NCBI GenBank assembly: GCA_024036415.1
Contig: JAMWET010003072.1
Span: 152,371-216,370, forward strand
Length of the DNA stretch: 64,000 nt
Direction of reading: 5' to 3'
Source of the DNA: Prochilodus magdalenae
Taxonomy: Eukaryota > Chordata > Actinopteri > Characiformes > Prochilodontidae
Shown here: positions 37,367 to 52,199 of the stretch, piece after piece
Layout of the letters: every line of letters begins with the position of its first letter
Position numbering within the stretch: position 1 is the first letter of the stretch
Made by a program: the position numbers and the translations under genes
The notes under the pieces: model-generated
What the model was told of the DNA's origin: nothing
The model's database searches: none
The model's input: the letters and a program-made list of their open reading frames with translations, nothing else

Positions 37367-37525
37367 TTTATTAAGCTTGTTGGCGCATACAGTTCATATA
37401 TGCTCATAAATTAAGGAATGCCAGTGGAGATACAAATAAAATAATAAATACAATAAATATTTAATTTAACATCTTAATACTGTAATAAATATCACTATTA
37501 ATAAATAAATAAATAATTCATTTTC
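37367..37525 (-). promoter_or_regulatory. AU-rich 3' UTR and poly(A) signal, copy 2
   Basis: On the minus strand, multiple ATTTA motifs after the stop codon, then AATAAA (plus-strand TTTATT at 37,367-37,372). Confidence 0.7.
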
Positions 37526-37574
37526 ACACAAAAGACTCTGAAGAGTCGCAGAGCTCCAGGCGCTGAGTTTGATC

Positions 37575-39091
37575 TTAAAGGCTGGGGTCCAGTTTGGTCT
37601 TGATGGCCAGTAAGTCCAGTCTGTGCAGGTGCTGCAGGATCATTCCAGCAACGTCCTTCCAGCCACTCGCGCTGTAATCCTGCAAAGAGGAAGTTCCGGT
37701 TCAGGCAAATTCCACTGCTGCATGACCCCTTAGATGGGTTTCAGTGGGTAAAAGGGTTCTATAATTATTATTATTATTATTATTAGAAATTAATCATTTA
37801 AATGTAGATACTATTACACCTACTACTATTACAACTAATAATAACAACAATTAATCATTAAGAATAAGGCAGGAAATATATCTGTACTTCTTACTGTTAG
37901 AAAGCTTACCGTGTCTTTAAGGTGAGAAATTAGACCTTTGAAGTGCAGTTCCATCTTCTTCATTACCATCTTGTTCGCTTCAGTTGTGACGATTTTCGTT
38001 GCCTTCAAAATAAAAACAACCATTAAAATCATTTTGAATCGTACTGTACACGCGCTGTGTTATGGGGCTTGGAAAACTGTCATTCCACTGTAATTATATT
38101 TAATGATCTACAATGTGTCTAATGTGTAATGTCTTATGTTATGCAGCTGCAGTTTAATAGATATACTGGGTTAGATTTTTATCGAGGAGGCCCTAAAGAA
38201 ACGGTTCAACCGGCCATTGACTTACACATGGCTCGAGTTCCGTGATCTGACGGTGGATGTCCAGAATGAATGTCTGCAGCTTCTGCTGGTCACAGTCCGC
38301 TTTCTCATAACTCCCAGATTTCTCATAGAGCCTCATCACGTTCTTCAGAGTGCGCAGGATGAAGACGATGTGAGCCTTCGCCTAGAAACACATCAGCTTT
38401 AATTTACATTACCGGCTACAGCTGTTCGAATTAGTGCAGCATGTCTATGTATCAGCGTTCTAGCTGCTCCAAACACGATCAGCTCCTTCATTACGTTCAC
38501 CTGAACACCTGTTTGCTTCCTCAGGTACAGGACTGGCTCAAAGCGAAAGTGCGCTTTCCTTACCTGGAGCTGCGTCACGTGACTGTAAAGCCTGCTTGGG
38601 AACTCCAGGCTCAGATTGCCGTGATGACGCCCGACGTCTTTGCACTGAAATGAAGAGAGAAGTCACATCAGATGTGTTTGATAATAAATAAATAAAGAAA
38701 GAAATTCATATATATATATATTTAAAATGAATATTGTTCTATCAGATCTACAGCTCACAACGGAGAGACACTATCTAGACTTTCACATCATCAGCTCCTC
38801 AGGGGTTCTTTATTAAAGAGATTAGACCATCTAGCACCAAAATGTTACTGCTGCTGTAATGGTTGCAATAACAGATTTTTTTTTGCATATTCAACACAAT
38901 CCTTAATCGGAATACTACCAAACAGAGAACAATAAATAAGGTGTCTGTTTACTTACCGCTTGCTGGAGATGCGAAATGGAGCTGTTGCTTAAAATGTGGA
39001 AGTTGCTTTTCATCCATGTGCATCCATTCACGCTGCTCCAGCAGCTAAACGCAACGAGGACAGCAATCAGACACATCTTTAACTCCGCCAT
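37575..39091 (-). CDS. Type I interferon, group I (IFNa/phi1-like), copy 2
   Basis: Exons in reading order are 39,091-38,957; 38,644-38,564; 38,381-38,226; 38,002-37,910; 37,679-37,575. All are GT-AG and phase 0, giving 189 codons. Exons 1 and 3 encode the same residues as copy 1. Differences are H51R in exon 2, aspartate to glutamate in the TTDANK stretch of exon 4, and valine to isoleucine in exon 5 (AGMI). The signal peptide, cysteines C24/C46/C102/C124, W162 and both sequons are kept. It converges on copy 1 with a roughly 2-kb spacer between the arms and is followed in tandem by copies 3 and 4 upstream on the same strand. It should be functional. The promoter has both TATA and ISRE. Confidence 0.92.
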
Positions 39092-39207
39092 TCTACAGCA
39101 CTAAAGAGTACCAAAGCTGATGAAGCACTGCAGCTGAAGTAGAGAGGTAAGGTGGAGTGAAGAGAGCTCAAGGTGTTCGCTTTGCCGTTCAGTCTGGGAT
39201 GTGTGCA

Positions 39208-39237
39208 TTTATACTATAGCCAGTGAAAACTGAAAAC
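39208..39237 (-). promoter_or_regulatory. TATA box and ISRE/IRF element, copy 2
   Basis: Plus-strand ATTTATA at 39,208-39,214 is the TATA box. GTGAAAACTGAAAAC at 39,223-39,237 fits AANNGAAA IRF sites and the ISRE core. About 9 bp separate them. Confidence 0.7.
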
Positions 39238-39729
39238 CTGCAGTGCTTCCCCCACAGTCTTTCACATCCCATACGCAGCTCAGTGACCTGAAAGGTTAAT
39301 CATCTCTACATTCACTGGAAGGACAGGTGAGGTTGCGTCATTAATACCTGTACACTAAACGTTGTGTTTTCAAGTTAACCTAAATTCCCCACTGTTGTTC
39401 ACATACCATCATAATCTGTGACTTATGAGAACTGTTATACACCATGAACAGTAAACCAGTAAAGTACATCTGTGTTTTGATTTATACCCTTCCTAAGAAT
39501 ATTCAGTTCACAGCACAGTTACTTCTCGTCGTGTATAATTTTGTGGAATTAAATTCTTACTCACCTACTTTAATTTACTCATTAATATTCAGTTATTAGT
39601 CCCCTTATATTAACATTTTTAGCATCACTGGCTACGCTTCTAGATCTAGTAACAAGTTATTACTTGATTTGTAGACCAAAAGTCTATCAAAGGACAGGAC
39701 TTGAGTCTCCTGATAGATGCTACATGTTA

Positions 39730-39747
39730 CATATATATGCATATATA

Positions 39748-39820
<73 letters not shown>

Positions 39821-39822
39821 GT

Positions 39823-39862
<40 letters not shown>

Positions 39863-39936
39863 TTATATATATATATATATTTGCATATATAAATAAATAT
39901 ATATGTATGTGTATATATATATATATATATATATAA

Positions 39937-39992
<56 letters not shown>
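39730..39992. repeat. (AT)n/(GT)n compound microsatellite
   Basis: Alternating TA, TG and CATATA units over more than 250 bp. Six-frame ORFs of Tyr-Ile repeats arise from it. Confidence 0.95.
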
Positions 39993-39993
<1 letters not shown>

Positions 39994-40572
39994 AATATCT
40001 ATGCTGGAACAGATCTCCCATTGGAAATGTACTCTTTTCTGAAATAACAATGCATGTATTGGAATATGCCATTAGGCTACTCAACGCACATGAGAACGCT
40101 CTGAGAAAAAGGTAAGCTATCACTCGGTGGTACCACTTTTGTCACTGGCTCGAGACCTCCATATCGTAGTACCTTCAGTTAGGAAACATAATTGTTTCAT
40201 ATTACACTGAGGTTAAATTTTATAGATGTATTTATTTAGGAACCCTGCCTTTAGGGCAGGACACTGGCGTATAGGTTCCTCCATCACCAGTTCTACTCCT
40301 GTCTGAATGGGTTTCCTCAGAGTTACCCGGTTTCCTCACACAGGCTGTCAAGCGAGTTGGACATATGACGTTGCCCCAGGTGTGAGTGTGTGTAAATGTT
40401 TCTGTTATGGGTAAATTCACGACAAAATATGCTAATGAGTATTAATATTTACTCTTGTACTTACACTAACAGCTGAACTGTATCAACCCAAGACGCGAAA
40501 TGATCTCATTTCACTGTTATATTATTATATCACTCCTATAATAATAATTACTGTTATTCGCTTATAGGAGAT

Positions 40573-40770
40573 TAATGTTCATGTTTGGGTTCGACCTGCT
40601 GGCTTTCTGATTGTCCACCTGCTCTCTGGCTACGTTCTGCTGAAGTGGTGAGCTGGCTGAACATGAGCAGGTTGCCGAGAGAAAGAAAGCTCTCCCACGC
40701 GGCAGAAAAGGAGTGAGGAAGCCCACATCGAGACGCGACCGCAGCAGCGCAAACGCTCCTTCCGCTTTCC
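40573..40770 (-). repeat. Interferon-array module, copy for gene 2
   Basis: Inverse of 30,602-30,812: TGTTCATGTTTGGGTTCGAC ... GAGACGCGACCGCAGCAGCG. It lies about 1.5 kb upstream of copy 2 in matching orientation. It continues into GACCTAATGAGT sequence shared with 47,360 and 53,750. Confidence 0.75.
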
Positions 40771-40989
40771 CCGTCCGTCTGTCCGGTGGTGGTGTTACGC
40801 AGCTCTTTGACCTAATGAGTTTAAAGCGACCTGAAGACTTTATAGCGAGCCCAAACCCACAGTAAAGTTCTAGCCTAATTAATAACTTTAAAAATACATA
40901 CTCAGAAAATCCAGTAGGGAGAGTATAAATGCTTGTCGCTGGTGCTTTACCCCAGTGGGGTACAATCATTTTCAGTTGTACCAGTGTCT

Positions 40990-42540
40990 TTTGTTCCGGG
41001 ACATATATTAGGCGCTAAAACAGGCTAAAATATCTCATTAAACTATTGTAGCCTTTTCAAAAGCCAACATGTGCTTTAAGGGGTTTGGCTCCAGCTATTT
41101 TGGACCCTGTAGTAACTAAAAAGGTGCCAGAAAAATCCACACAAATATCCACTATGTCTTTCTATGCTATTTATTTAATAGCAATAATAAACAAATTATC
41201 ATTAATTTAAAAGGCATCTGATTGAGAAAATATATTAACGCATTGTATAGGAAAGTCAGTTCAAGTAATTAATTAAAACCGGCCCATCTCTGGGATCTTC
41301 GGCTCTCTCAGCACCAGAAGACAATGAATCTAATTAATTCAATTGCAACCATAAATCAAAAGGCAAAAAGGTCAAATGACAGTATGACAATATGACAAAA
41401 TCTTATTTTGGATTTATGAAGGTGTACTCAAAATAATTTCACCTCAGAGAGTAATACTGATACTATAGAGAGGACCAGCTTCAAAGCAACAAATCTCAAA
41501 AAACAAAACTGGCCTACTTAAAAACGGTTCAAACACCAAACCTACTCACTTCCCCCGGCAATATATATTTGTATATGTATATGTATGTATATATATGGTG
41601 ATGCCACATATGAAGCCATTTCGTGAATATATATATTAATCGTTAATTAGGCTATTTACCTTAACTATCTACTTTCAAAAAGATACACACATAAACACGC
41701 GCGCGCGCACATCCACACACCCACATGCACACACCCACCGCAACTCTGCCTCTAAACGCAGGATAACTAGCATTCGCATCACTGACCGCAACAACCATTA
41801 AAACCACCTTCAGTCAGTCACCCTTACATACAGACACTGAAGCCGAGCACTTAAAACAACACTCACAGGTCCTTCATCTGGAGATAGTCCCAGACTCCAG
41901 CGTCGTCCCCAAACATCCTGGTGAGATTTTACCGCCACTGGGAGCCTACCGTAATGCCCAGAATAAACGTGCCCTTCAGATTTTTACGTATGCTTCATCA
42001 GAGGTAGGCTACATTTAAGAAAAGTGAGTAGAGGACAAGACTTACACTCATTATTAAAAGAATAGCTACACCCAGAAGTAAGGGGTTGGATCGCAATGGT
42101 GTTCGGAAGGAAGATGTGTTTAGACTGATACAGGCAATTAACGCAAAAGGCCAGAGGTCTCGGCATAGAGTAGTGGAGGTTCCGAGTGGTGTCCTGTGAT
42201 TATCCATCCCATGCTGCTTGAATATTCTCACACACAGTTCCTTATAAACATGGGAATGGGGTGAAGGCCAAGTACTACCAGATGTTTTGGACATGTGAGA
42301 CTTGACAACAAACCACTCACCTTGGCGCTGACCACCACACACAGATTCGTCTCCACCAAGACGGCGGGACTCGCCAGTGAAGATAACCGGCTGCCATTCT
42401 GAATCACTCCGTGAAAGTCTGACACAACACCATTGCACAACACCATGACACCTTAACAGGATGACTCATGGAGGACATTGCTGCTGCTGAATGTCCACAC
42501 CCACATCCCACATGACCTCTGCAGAAGAAGTGAGCAGTGA
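40990..42540. other. Non-coding stretch between copies 2 and 3
   Basis: Part (41,010-41,480) is inverse-related to the 47.5-48.0 kb region (for example CACTATGTCTTTCTATGCTA). A CGCGCGCG run with CA-rich flanks lies near 41,697-41,735. The minus-strand frame 41,998-42,438 has no recognised domain. Confidence 0.4.
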
Positions 42541-42549
42541 TCCATTCTT

Positions 42550-42670
<121 letters not shown>

Positions 42671-42762
42671 ACAGATATAACTGCATATGTATGATATGTT
42701 CAGTTTCATATGCTGCATTAAAAAGAGCCACACCAAAACTACCAGACTTCACGATTTAGGCA

Positions 42763-42950
42763 TTTATTAAGCTTTTTGGCACATACAGATCATATACGCT
42801 CATACATTATTGAACGTTAGTGAATATATAAATAAACAAAAAATAAATAAATAATAAATACAATAAATATTTAATTTAACACCTTCATACTGTAATAAAT
42901 ATCACCATAAATAAATAAATTAAATTAAAAACTATTTTTGTTTTTCACAG
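42763..42950 (-). promoter_or_regulatory. AU-rich 3' UTR and poly(A) signal, copy 3
   Basis: Minus-strand ATTTA repeats, then AATAAA (plus-strand TTTATT at 42,763-42,768). Confidence 0.65.
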
Positions 42951-42981
42951 AAAACGCTCTGAGGAGTCGCAGAGTTTGATC

Positions 42982-45244
<2,263 letters not shown>

Positions 45245-45359
45245 TCTACAGCACTAAAGAGTACCAAAGCTGATGAAGCACTGCAGCTGAAGTAGAGAGG
45301 TAAGGTGGAGTGAAGAGAGCTCAAGGTGTTCGCTTTGCCGTTCAGTCTGGGAGGTGTGC

Positions 45360-45390
45360 ATTTATACTATAGCCAGTGAAAACTGAAAAC
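45360..45390 (-). promoter_or_regulatory. TATA box and ISRE/IRF element, copy 3
   Basis: Plus-strand ATTTATA at 45,360-45,366 and GTGAAAACTGAAAAC at 45,376-45,390; same layout as copies 2, 4 and 5. Confidence 0.7.
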
Positions 45391-45821
45391 CTGCAGTGCT
45401 TCCCCCACAGTCTTTCACATCCCGTACGCAGCTCAGTGACCTGAAAGGTTAATCATCTCTACATTCACTGGAAGGACAGGTGAGGTTGCGTCATTAATAC
45501 CTGTACACTAAACGTTGTGTTTTCAAGTTAGCTTAAATTCCCCGCTCTTGTTCACATACCATCATAATATGTGACTTATGAGAACTGTTTTACACCATGA
45601 CCAGTAAACCACTAAAGTACATCTGTATATAGAGTTATACCTTCCTGAGAATGTTCAGTTCACAGCACAGTTACTTCTAGCCATGAATTAAGCCAGCTTC
45701 AGCTTTAGTCTTTTATTTCTAAAATCTTCATAGCTTAGACTAAACCCATACTGGAGTAAATCTTTCGTTTGACTAATAAGTAAAACTTGCATTTGTACCT
45801 CTCATTGGAACTAACGTTGAC

Positions 45822-45831
<10 letters not shown>

Positions 45832-45893
<62 letters not shown>

Positions 45894-46338
45894 GTAGTAG
45901 TAGTAGTAGTAGTGGTAGTACTAACAGTAGTAGTAGTAGTAGTAGTAATAGTAGTGGTAGTAGTTGTAGTAGTGGTAGTAGTGGTGGTAGTAGTAGTAGT
46001 AATAGCAGTAGTAGAAGTGGTGTTAGGAGTAGTAGTAGTGGATGTAGCAGTAGTAGTAGTAATAGTAGTAGTAGTTGCTGTTGTAGTAGTAGTAATAGTA
46101 GTAGTAGTTGCTGTTGTAGTAGTAGTAGTAGTAGTAGTAGTTGCTGTTGTAGTAGTAGTAGTAGTAGTGGTAGAAGTAATTGTAGTAGTAGTTGTAGTAG
46201 TGGTAGTAGTAATAGTAGTAGTAGTGGTATTATGATTATTATTATTATTATTAGTAGTAATAGTAGTAGTAGTGCTATTATTATTATTCTTAGTAGTAGT
46301 AGTAGTAGTAGTAAGAGTAGTACTAGTAGTAGTGGTAC

Positions 46339-46410
<72 letters not shown>

Positions 46411-46480
46411 TAGTAGTAGTAGTACCGGTAGTAGTAGTAGAAGTTGTAGTAGTAGTGGTAGTAGTGGTAGTGGTAGTGTT
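45832..46480. repeat. (TTA)n/(TAG)n triplet-repeat block upstream of copy 3
   Basis: About 650 bp of TTATTA and TAGTAG runs with TTGCTGTTGTAG interruptions repeated three times at 46,074-46,150. The corresponding place upstream of copy 5 (54,610-54,680) and copy 6 (59,905-60,408) also holds triplet repeats. Confidence 0.95.
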
Positions 46481-46679
46481 TTTATTGAGTCCTGACTTAT
46501 TTTAAGCAACATTGCTTTTACCAGAGTTTGTGTGTATGTTGCTCAACTAAAATTAGACCTGCGTTCGCAGAAAAAGTCACTGGGGTGGTCCTACTCCTGT
46601 CACTGGGATGATACCGTCACATCTCACTAGCCCTAGTTAGCAAACATGGCTGTACCATATTAAATTGAAGTTACATTTT

Positions 46680-47040
46680 TAATGATGTACTCATTTTGTA
46701 AACCTGCTTTCAGGGCAGCACACTCGCGGAAGTGGATTCCGCTACTCCGGACAGCCAGCGTCTTTTCTGCCAGGGGTGTCTCCCCGTGCTTGGGGGTCTC
46801 AGAATGCCTGAGTGGGTTTCCTACTGTTAGTGCTTACAATGATTCCGTTAATGAAAAATGCGTGAAGGTGTTTATATCCCTGTTTCCCATAATAATTACA
46901 GTGAGTCTAACAGAAGGAGCATCTAAATGTGGGTGCAGCAGACTGACACTCTGGAATTGTTTGGATTTCACTTCCTCGGTGTTTCTGCAGAAGTCTGCTC
47001 GAAACCCTAACCGATAAACACCATTGGTTACTAGTCTTCT
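46680..47040 (-). repeat. Array flank block, copy 3 version
   Basis: Inverse of 54,060-54,425 and 59,340-59,700, sharing GACGCTGGCTGTCCGGAGTA-type and CATTTTTCATTAACGGAATC motifs. ORFs over it on both strands are shadows of a repeat, not genes. Confidence 0.8.
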
Positions 47041-47109
47041 GAGTGAGGAGTGAGGAGAGGCCGTGCTTATTAAAACACACATTTGACGATAGTGATTTAC
47101 ATCAGTGAT

Positions 47110-47325
47110 TTATGTTCATGTTTGGGTTCGACCTGCTGTCTTTCTGATTTTCCACCTGTTCTGTGGCTACGTTCTACTGAAGTGGTGAGCTGGCTGACCA
47201 TGAGCAGGTTGCGGAGAGGAAGAAATCTCTCTCGCGGCAGAAAAGGAGTGAGGTAGCCCACATCGAGACGCGTGCTGCAGCTCCTCTCGACCGCATCCGC
47301 GCAATCGCTCCATTCGCTTTTCCCA
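47110..47325 (-). repeat. Interferon-array module, copy for gene 3
   Basis: TATGTTCATGTTTGGGTTCG ... CATCGAGACGCGTGCTGCAG, inverse of 53,800-54,002. It lies about 1.9 kb upstream of copy 3, with the intervening triplet repeat adding length. Confidence 0.75.
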
Positions 47326-47449
47326 CCCCCGTCTGTCCGGTTTTACTCAGCTCTTTGACCTAATGAGTCTAAAGCGATCTAAACACTTTATAGCGCAGCC
47401 TAAACTCACACTGGAGTCTACCCGATTCATAACTTAAAATAACCAGAAT

Positions 47450-48760
47450 ATTAGTGAGGGAGACTATATACCCCACTAAGGAAGAAAACCTCGAAGTCCT
47501 TTATTTGTACCAATGTCGTTTGTTCTAGTTATGTACTGTATTAAACAGGCTACTAAACTATTCTTCAACCGACTAACCCTTTCAGAAGGTGGCAACATGT
47601 GATTCAATCACCCCAGTGACAAGCTATTTTGGACCCTGGAGTGCATCAGAAATATCCACACACATACTCACGATGTCTTTCTATGCTGTTTCTTTGGCAG
47701 AAGTCAAAGGCAACTTATAGTTTATTTTAAAGGCAACAGAAAGAGAAAGACGTATTAACACTTCGTCTATAGACGTCAGATCAATTAATTGAAACCTGAC
47801 CACCTCAGGATCTTCAGGATTTCTCCATACTAATAAATATTTGGCACGGGCTGTGAAAAAATAAGTTAAACAAACGAATTAACAATTGATCAAAATGCAA
47901 AAGGGTCACAAGCCAAACTTGAAACATTGCTTATTATCCAAACAGTGCAGAAGTTTTTGAAGGTGTATTTAGAATAAACTTTCTTTTAAAGGTCATATAC
48001 TGATGTTATTGAGAGGACCAACTTCAAAACTGGTGTTACTAACAATACAAACAAAAATACCCTGCTTGAATAATATTATTAAAACCTTGATAGTTTTACC
48101 TTCTTCAGTCTGTAGACTAAATGATTAATAATATATACTGAAACACTAAGATTATTGAAAATGTGTGAAGGGCTAAATTAAATTATATTCTTGAATTGTG
48201 TGATGTCCGGTATCATCAGCGGTAACACGATACACGTGGAAATGGACAACTCATGAAAAATTACACATTTCTGAATATCACATTTCTTTTGAAAACAATA
48301 CCAATCAAATACAGTCTTCCTCCTCTCCTAAATAAATAATAACAGTAAAACAATAGTATAACTGTGACACAAATAATCTCATCCCCTAAGAATGGAAATA
48401 AAGCCCACTACATAATTCAGTTATTGTATTGCATTTAATTGCAGGAAACATTTTTTCCCCATTCTTACTGCTACACACTGGTTTCCAGACTTTAGGACAC
48501 TTTTACTTCACTACTACAGTTTAAAACATCTCACCATATGGCCGTGATGGACAGGGATGCAGTTTACTTTCCGCAGTTTACTTTCTATTTAAATAAAAAT
48601 AAAATAAATAGTATAATTAAAAAACAACACTGAAAGACAGACCACCTCGGGATAGGACGATCATTTTGTATGGGCAAAAGCAGTGGAACACATCTCTTAA
48701 TCACTGAACTCAGGTATTGTACCTGGATGGTAGATACTCCAGAGAATTCAAGTTTATCAC
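47450..48760 (-). repeat. Palindrome 2, left-arm intergenic block
   Basis: Inverse counterpart of about 57,900-59,050, for example CATCTCACCATATGGCCGTG against CACGGCCATATGGTGAGATG. It also holds GTGTGATGTCCGGTATCATC against the matching ATGATCCCGGACATCACA. No gene. Confidence 0.75.
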
Positions 48761-49830
48761 TTTATATCACAAATTTGAGTAAATCTGTCCCACCGTTCGG
48801 TTTTACCCTCTTTGTATTGGTAGCTTTTTCATAAATGACAGACGACGAGCGGAATTTTAACATTGTAACTGAACATGTTTAATCTGGATGGAGTGAAACT
48901 CTGGTGAGTCTGTTTGGTTTAATTATTGGTGACTTTAGGAACGGACTGTAGTCTTAGCTACTGTTTACAACATAGCCAGGAGAGGAGGTGTTGTACTGGG
49001 ATGGTGTCAGTCATCCAGGATCGGCTGTGGCACCGGGAAAAGAGGAGACTGGAGATTGGTTGGAGATGGATCTGTGTTGTGACGGCATCCTGTGAATTTC
49101 TGAACTCGCTTTGCAATGGGTCAGCGTGGACACACTCCTGAGGACTTCGTTGGAGCCTATCAGACGAATTGAGGCTCTGTTTTGTGTTCGACTGGGCAGG
49201 TAATAATCTTTGTGCAGACGCTGGCGAAACAAAGGTTCTGTAGGAATCTGAAGTGTTTGCAGTTCTAAATCGGAGAGGAGTGAGGTTATGGGCGGAGCTA
49301 CTGGTGGACATCGATAATAACGCATTATAAATGTAATTTGTTTGACTGAATGTTAAAGATTGCTACACCGCATGAACACGTGCTTACTGTGAATGCAGCT
49401 ATGTGGGTGTACTGAGCCTCTACAAGGGTAAGATATGGCAACGCTGCATTAGAGAAGGCACCAGAGAACCACACGACAAGTCAGACATAACGCATAATGC
49501 TAAAAGAGTAATACTGTCTGCAGGAAGCGTCGCCTTCAGGTAAGGCGTTAAACTCTCAAAGGCCTGTGTCCAGCCATTTCCTACGTCTCTTCGTGCAGTC
49601 TCAGTCACTTACACAATAGTTCATTAATTACAGTAGATCAGTGCTGACTCCACTCACCCTGTCTTTTCTCCACCATTTTAACTTTGTTGTTCTTTATTGT
49701 TTATCGGGTGTGTGGTACAGTTTAATCAATGTTTAACAGTTCCTGCTATATTTCGGTGTATTCTGCAATTATGTATTCTGTCTCTCTAAATAAAAAGATA
49801 AAAGGTGAGTGACAGAAAGAGCGACACCAA
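48761..49830. other. Intergenic stretch 3' of copy 4
   Basis: 49,140-49,720 is inverse-related to 57,270-57,880 (for example GAAGCGTCGCCTTCAGGTAA). 48,761-49,140 looks unique. The ORFs have no recognised domains. Confidence 0.5.
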
Positions 49831-49855
49831 AACGCCAGACTACTTAATTTGTGTA

Positions 49856-50005
49856 TTTATTAGGTTTGTTGGCACATACACTTCATGTTAAAACTGAAAG
49901 AATAAATACAATATATATTTAATTTAACGTTTTCATACTGCAATAAAAATCACCACAAAGTAATAAATAAATAAATATATAAATAAATAAATAAATAATT
50001 TTCAT
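49856..50005 (-). promoter_or_regulatory. AU-rich 3' UTR and poly(A) signal, copy 4
   Basis: Plus-strand TTTATT at 49,856-49,861 is the AATAAA. (TAAA)n at 49,963-49,998 gives overlapping ATTTA motifs on the minus strand. Confidence 0.65.
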
Positions 50006-50036
50006 TTTCACAAAAAATACTCTGAGGAGTTTCATC

Positions 50037-51745
50037 TTAAAGGCTGGGGTCCAGTTTGGTCTTGATAGCCAGTAAGTCCAGTCTGTGCAGGTGCTGCAGG
50101 ATCATTCCAGCGACGTCCTTCCAGCCACTCGCGCTGTAATCCTGCAACGAGGAAGTTCAGGTTCAGGCAAATTAGAGGGCTGAATAAGTCCTTACATGGT
50201 TTTCAGTGGGGTGAAGAAGATCTTTTTCTTATTTGAAGATTGAAAAATGTGAACATTGATATTCGTGAACTATCACTCCTACTTCTACTCCTCTTTCTCC
50301 TACCAATCTTGCTTCTACTCCTCTTTCTCCTACTACTACTCCTACTCCTACAACTGCTACTACTACTTTTAGTTCTCATTACTATGATTAAACTCACCTA
50401 AGTACAATGAGCAGAAGGCCTAGTAAGTGAAAGCACTGACTCCACCTGCCTCCTATTTAATAATAAGGCACTGGAATATATCTGTACTTCTCACTGTTAG
50501 AAAGCTTACCGTGTTTTTAAGGTGAGAAATTAGACCTTTGAAGTGCAGTTCCATTTTCTTCATTATCTTCTTATTTGCTTCAGTTGTGACGATTTTCGTT
50601 GCCTTCAAAGGAAAAAAAATCATTTAAAACCGTTTACGTGTTGTGTTATGTGACTTGAAAAACTACAATTCCCCTTTTATCATATTTAACAATCTAAAAT
50701 GTGTACTGTGGCTTCGCTGTGGGAATATTTAGCTAATATGAGAATGCCACTACTATTTATACTGGGTTAGATTTTCATCCCGGAACACCGACAGAAACGG
50801 TTCATTCCGCCTTTAACTTACACATGGCTCGAGCTCCGTGATCTGACGGTGGATGTCCAGAATGAATATCTGCAGCTTCTGCTGGTCACAGTCCGCTTTC
50901 TCATAACTCCCAGATTTCTCATAGAGCCTCATCACGTTCTTCAGAGTGCGCAGGATGAAGACGATGTGAGCCTTCGCCTAGAAACACACCAGCTTTCATT
51001 TACATTACCGGCTACAGCTGTTCAAATTAGTGCAGCATGTCTATGTATCAGCGTTCTAGCTGCTCCACACACGGTCAGCTCCTTCATTACGTTCACCTGA
51101 ACACCTGTTTGCTTCCTCAGGAAGAGGAGTGGCTCAAAGCGAAAGTGCGCTTTCCTTACCTGGAGCTGCGTCACGTGACTGTAAAGCCTGCTTGGGAATT
51201 CTAGGTTAAGATTGACGTGATGACGCCCGACGTCTTTGCACTAAAATGAAGAGAGAAGTCACATCAGATGTGTTTGATAATAAATAAAGAAGTAAATAAA
51301 TAAATATCATTCTATCAGATCTACAGCTCACAACGGAGAGACACTACCAAGACCTTTTACATCATCAGCTTTTACCAAGTCCAGTGTTGTTCAGACAACA
51401 GTGCACTGTTTATTAGATGGTTCCTCAGGGTTCTTTATTAAAGAGAACAGTCCCTCTAGCACCAAAATGTTACTGCTGCTATAATGCTTGTAATTATTGA
51501 ATATTTTTTGCATATTTACCAAACTCCTTGATCTGAATAATCCGTTTTAACGAACTACTACCCAACGAAGAACAATAAATAAGGTTTTTACAGCGTGTCT
51601 GTTCACTTACCGCTTGCTGGAGATGCGAAATTGAGCTGTTGCTTAAAATGTGGAAGTTGCTTTTCATCCATGTACATCCATTCACGCTGCTCCAGCAGCT
51701 AAACGCAATGAGGACAGCAATCAGACACATCTTTAACTCCGCCAT
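50037..51745 (-). CDS. Type I interferon, group I (IFNa/phi1-like), copy 4
   Basis: Exons in reading order are 51,745-51,611; 51,240-51,160; 50,977-50,822; 50,602-50,510; 50,141-50,037. All are GT-AG and phase 0, giving 189 codons. Distinct residues are V13I in the signal peptide, exon 2 RHHVNLNLEF (the N55-LS sequon of copies 1-3 becomes N-L-N and is lost), LQIFILD in exon 3, NKKIMKK and HLKNT in exon 4. Cysteines C24/C46/C102/C124 and W162 are kept. It is closest to copy 5, with which it lies head to head across about 3.6 kb. Intron 4 holds a degenerate CTACTCCT / TTCTCCTA repeat. It should be functional. Confidence 0.92.
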
Positions 51746-51860
51746 TCTACAGCACTAAAGAGTACCAAAGCTGATGAAGCACTGCAGCTGAAGTAGAGAG
51801 GTAATGTGGAGTGAAGAGAGCGCAAGGTGTTCGCTTTGCCGTTCGGTCTGGGAGGTGTGC

Positions 51861-51891
51861 ATTTATACTATAGCCAGTGAAAACTGAAAAC
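51861..51891 (-). promoter_or_regulatory. TATA box and ISRE/IRF element, copy 4
   Basis: Plus-strand ATTTATA at 51,861-51,867 and GTGAAAACTGAAAAC at 51,877-51,891. Confidence 0.7.
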
Positions 51892-52199
51892 CTGCAGTGC
51901 TTCCCCCACAGTCTTTCACATCCCGTACGCAGCTCAGTAACCTGAAAGGTTCATCACCTTTACATTCACTGGAACGACAGGTGGGGTTGCGTCACTAGTA
52001 CCTGTACACTAAACGCTGTGTTTTCAAGTTAACTTAAATTCCCCGCTGTTGTTTACATAGCATCATAATCTGTGACTTATGAGAACTGTTATACACCATG
52101 AACAGTAAACCACTAAAGTACATCTGTATACATATTTTAACCTACTGAGAATATTCTGTTCACTGGTCAGCACAGTAACTTCTAGCCATGAATTTTTGT

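Noticed and set aside
38217..38402. Antisense ORF family MTYTWLE(F/L)RDLTVDV, seen opposite every interferon copy
   Set aside because: It is the reverse strand of interferon exon 3 plus intron 2; it recurs only because the gene recurs.
41690..41740. CG/CA alternating run that could be Z-DNA or a CRISPR-like repeat
   Set aside because: It is simple dinucleotide sequence; no spaced direct repeats or other structure.
46682..47082. Recurrent ORFs with MRAAHSRKW-type and GVYRLGFRADFC-type products
   Set aside because: They occur on opposite strands of the same repeated flank block and are broken in some copies; no domain is recognised.
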